From: Pseudomonadota bacterium
GTDB lineage: Bacteria; Pseudomonadota; Gammaproteobacteria; Burkholderiales; Burkholderiaceae_C
Assembly (NCBI GenBank): GCA_023418355.1
Contig: JAEZZU010000190.1
Location: 1-14,300, forward strand
Direction: 5' to 3'
DNA: 14,300 nucleotides
Part shown: piece by piece, positions 13,780 to 14,300 of the stretch
Position numbering within the stretch: position 1 is the first letter of the stretch
How the letters are laid out: each line of letters opens with the position of its first letter
The notes under the pieces: generated by a model
What the model saw: only the letters and a program-made list of their open reading frames with translations
What the model was told of the DNA's origin: nothing
The model's database searches: none
Program-made: the position numbers and the translations under genes

Positions 13780-13896
13780 CTAGGAAAACCAGTGCTCCTC
13801 CAGCGTGAACTCATATTTATTGCCGTTGGAATTAATCAAACCTGTGCCGTGCTGACAGTCGCGCAGGATAGTGCCTTGGTGCATGTTTGTTTGCAT
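13780..13896 (-). pseudogene. N-terminal 38 codons of the OB-like/zinc-ribbon membrane protein, ended by amber codon
   Basis: From the ATG at 13896 the frame encodes 38 residues (MQTNMHQGTILRDCQHGTGL, then INSNGNKYEFTLEEHWFS) and stops at TAG (13780-13782). The next codons, in the same frame, read EVPAAGMRV and complete the module. The module is homologous to the second copy downstream: GTILRD/GTVLRD, KYEFTLEEHWFS/KYRFTLEKEWMS and VPAAGMRV/VPPAAGMRV. The stop occupies the place of Glu in the second copy. This looks like a nonsense mutation within one gene spanning 12745-13896, although read-through, reinitiation at the nearby GTG, or a base-call error are alternatives. The frame is open upstream to an ATG at 13965, but that extension has no module similarity. 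Confidence 0.7.
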
Positions 13897-14225
13897 GGTG
13901 TAGTTAGTGGTTATTAACAAAGCTTCACTGCACAAAAGCACAGTAATGCATCTTAAACCGCGCAATATATCGTGCTGCCAGAGTCCGCATGTGCTTACAG
14001 CAGTGGATTTACCCCCCAGATGTTTTTAAAATGCAACACAAATGCCAATGAAACAATTGATAACTATTGGGTTCATGCATTTTCAAGATATATGGACCTT
14101 ATCCCAACCATCCATCCTGCGAATATCAAAAATCATTTTTTAATGGAAATAATCCACAAAATCTGATATATGAGCAGGCGGATTCAAATCTGAACTGCAA
14201 CACCTGCAACTGTTAAGGTCAGCAG
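13897..14225. other. AT-rich intergenic region between the zinc-ribbon pair and the IS30-type transposase
   Basis: This stretch of about 330 bases should hold the promoter of the minus-strand zinc-ribbon pair and the left end of the insertion element. By eye its A+T content from about 13990 to 14175 is clearly higher than in the neighbouring genes. A 64-codon plus-strand frame (13972-14166) has no ribosome binding site and no recognisable motif, so I do not call it a gene. I see no reliable -35/-10 pair. Confidence 0.5.
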
Positions 14226-14300
14226 ATGTCTGCAAGTCGTTCGCCATACAGCCAACTCCAACCCGAAGATCGCCTCACCATCGCCAGCTTGCTACAGCAG
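14226..14300 (+). mobile_element. IS30-family transposase, 5' end (cut by window edge)
   Basis: Only the first 25 codons are present. The peptide MSASRSPYSQLQPEDRLTIA followed by SLLQQ matches the N-terminal helix-turn-helix region of IS30-type DDE transposases (consensus like Y-x-Q-L-x-x-x-[DE]-R-x-x-I-x-x-L-L). A good Shine-Dalgarno, AAGG, lies 7 bases before the ATG. The GATTCAAATCTGAACTGCAAC stretch around 14180-14200 is in the right place for the left terminal inverted repeat, but the exact end cannot be fixed without the right end. Nothing can be said about intactness. Confidence 0.75.

Noticed and set aside
13972..14166. AT-rich 64-codon plus-strand frame before the transposase
   Set aside because: The translation looks less like a GC shadow, but there is no ribosome binding site, no recognisable motif, and AT-rich spacer often stays open over this length by chance.

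Overview
The window looks like a chromosomal stretch of a betaproteobacterium of the family Comamonadaceae, most likely Comamonas or a close relative. The reasons are the high-GC coding bias, a FimV-like protein, a Tex protein of proteobacterial type, and three diverged copies of a short imperfect palindromic intergenic repeat that I know from Comamonadaceae genomes. The genus is inferred; no rRNA or marker gene is present.

Left part (1-6400): a FimV-like envelope/polarity protein (218-2560, minus) and a DUF72/YecE TIM-barrel protein (2751-3806, minus) lie in the same direction. Divergent from them is tex (3964-6333, plus), which encodes the conserved transcription-associated RNA-binding protein. 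Middle part (6560-10925, plus): an 823-residue protein joins an AI-2E-type permease to an uncharacterised alpha/beta segment and a C-terminal GAF domain. It is followed by a methyl-accepting chemotaxis protein (MCP). The roughly 330 bp before the MCP hold a repeat copy, three short dyads and a strong intrinsic terminator that ends only about a dozen bases before the MCP start codon, which suggests a regulated leader.

Right part (11161-13896, minus): a tight two-gene unit of unrecognised membrane proteins that carry zinc ribbons. The upstream gene has tandem OB/cold-shock-like modules, four membrane segments and a C-terminal zinc ribbon. An in-frame amber codon interrupts its first module. The downstream gene starts 9 bp later and encodes two N-terminal zinc ribbons, a long disordered region with four VD[D/E]LF motifs, one membrane segment, a TolA-like charged helix and a small C-terminal four-cysteine domain. 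I see this pair as the best candidate for an undescribed system: cytosolic zinc-ribbon and linear-motif modules linked across the membrane to a periplasmic Cys domain. The unit ends in a very clear terminator and converges with the MCP gene.

At the right edge (from 14226, plus) is the start of an IS30-family transposase, cut off by the window. It is separated from the zinc-ribbon unit by an AT-rich stretch of about 330 bp without a supported gene.
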